DNA of 64,000 bases from the NCBI RefSeq assembly GCF_016342705.1, contig NZ_JAEINV010000005.1, positions 62,001 through 126,000 of the forward strand, written 5' to 3'. The notes under the pieces are model-generated. The model did no database searches. It was not told where the DNA came from and was given only the letters and a program-made list of their open reading frames with translations. Below, one piece after another: positions 63,948 through 64,000 of this stretch. Position 1 is the stretch's first letter, and every line of letters starts with the position of its first letter. This stretch comes from Lutibacter sp. (GTDB lineage Bacteria > Bacteroidota > Bacteroidia > Flavobacteriales > Flavobacteriaceae). Made by a program: the position numbers and the translations under genes.

Positions 63948-64000
63948 TTATTTCACAAAAGCATCAACTTCTTGATCCCTTAATACATTTTTAAAATTTG
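63948..64000 (-). CDS. C-terminal end of an unidentified gene (runs off window)
   Basis: Minus-strand open frame from the window edge to a stop at 63948-63950, ending NFKNVLRDQEVDAFVK. Only 17 codons are visible and no family can be assigned; it converges with the epimerase gene. Confidence 0.4.
   Translation of the reverse strand, partial: NFKNVLRDQEVDAFVK

Noticed and set aside
1-64000. tRNA genes, CRISPR arrays, riboswitches and insertion sequences
   Set aside because: No GC-rich cloverleaf-like segment, regularly spaced repeat, recognised aptamer or transposase motif was found by eye; short RNAs could still be missed.

Overview
The window is one contiguous stretch of a low-GC (roughly 30-33 percent) chromosome from a member of the Bacteroidota, almost certainly family Flavobacteriaceae. 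The evidence is a secreted giant protein with a type B (gliding-motility type) T9SS C-terminal sorting domain, a truncated TonB-dependent receptor with a carboxypeptidase-regulatory-like N-terminus, a DUF3078 protein beside dxs, phylum-type -7 promoter boxes (TAnnTTTG), few Shine-Dalgarno sequences and many lipoproteins and beta-barrels. The genus cannot be fixed from the sequence alone. I saw no tRNA, rRNA, CRISPR array, insertion sequence, prophage or plasmid gene. It reads as ordinary chromosomal DNA, with housekeeping genes (recJ, aspS, tyrS, dxs, rsmI, rlmF, tadA) scattered among envelope, transport and stress genes.

Layout. 1-4 kb: 5' part of a TonB receptor, a secreted endonuclease/exonuclease/phosphatase protein, recJ and an OsmC protein. 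4.2-8.9 kb: a tight membrane operon of an NfeD-like OB protein, flotillin, an MscS channel, a CPA2 antiporter and a small membrane protein. 9-20 kb: the 1295-residue T9SS lectin/Ig protein, a HAD phosphatase, a CBU_0592-like protein, a NYN/OST-HTH protein, an MscS/ATP-grasp/histidine kinase/GNAT run, a DUF4403 lipoprotein and an SRPBCC protein. 20-26 kb: DEAD-box helicase, second OsmC protein, GH3 beta-glucosidase lipoprotein, CE1-like esterase, rlmF.

26.8-32.8 kb is a reactive-electrophile/carbonyl detoxification block: DoxX and TetR (overlapping genes), a TIP30-like NAD(P) protein, a nitroreductase, a YqhD-type alcohol dehydrogenase, a DJ-1-type lipoprotein, and a divergent AcuI/YhdH quinone oxidoreductase with an HxlR regulator carrying Cys6. 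Two near-identical operator-like sites flank doxX-tetR. 32.8-40 kb: rsmI, a large secreted alpha/beta hydrolase, a long-chain acyl-CoA ligase and aspS.

40-48.3 kb is an ion-homeostasis block: APC permease, TrkH, TrkA, an unlisted 49-residue Cys-rich protein, and two tandem CLC paralogs with CBS domains and duplicated promoters. 48.3-64 kb: glpQ, tadA, an ECF sigma/anti-sigma/Spy-like/beta-barrel operon, dxs with DUF3078, an ALDH7-type dehydrogenase, a second ECF sigma factor with an anti-sigma/beta-barrel fusion, a LuxE-like protein with a sialidase-like protein, tyrS and an epimerase.

Taken together the accessory content concerns the cell envelope: mechanosensitive channels, flotillin, K+ and Cl- transport, two envelope-stress ECF systems and secreted carbohydrate-active enzymes. 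The least described items are the flotillin/MscS/antiporter operon, the TetR operator pair, the Cys-rich microprotein with tandem CLCs, and the sigma/anti-sigma-barrel fusion. All functions are inferred from sequence features read by eye; no database search was run.
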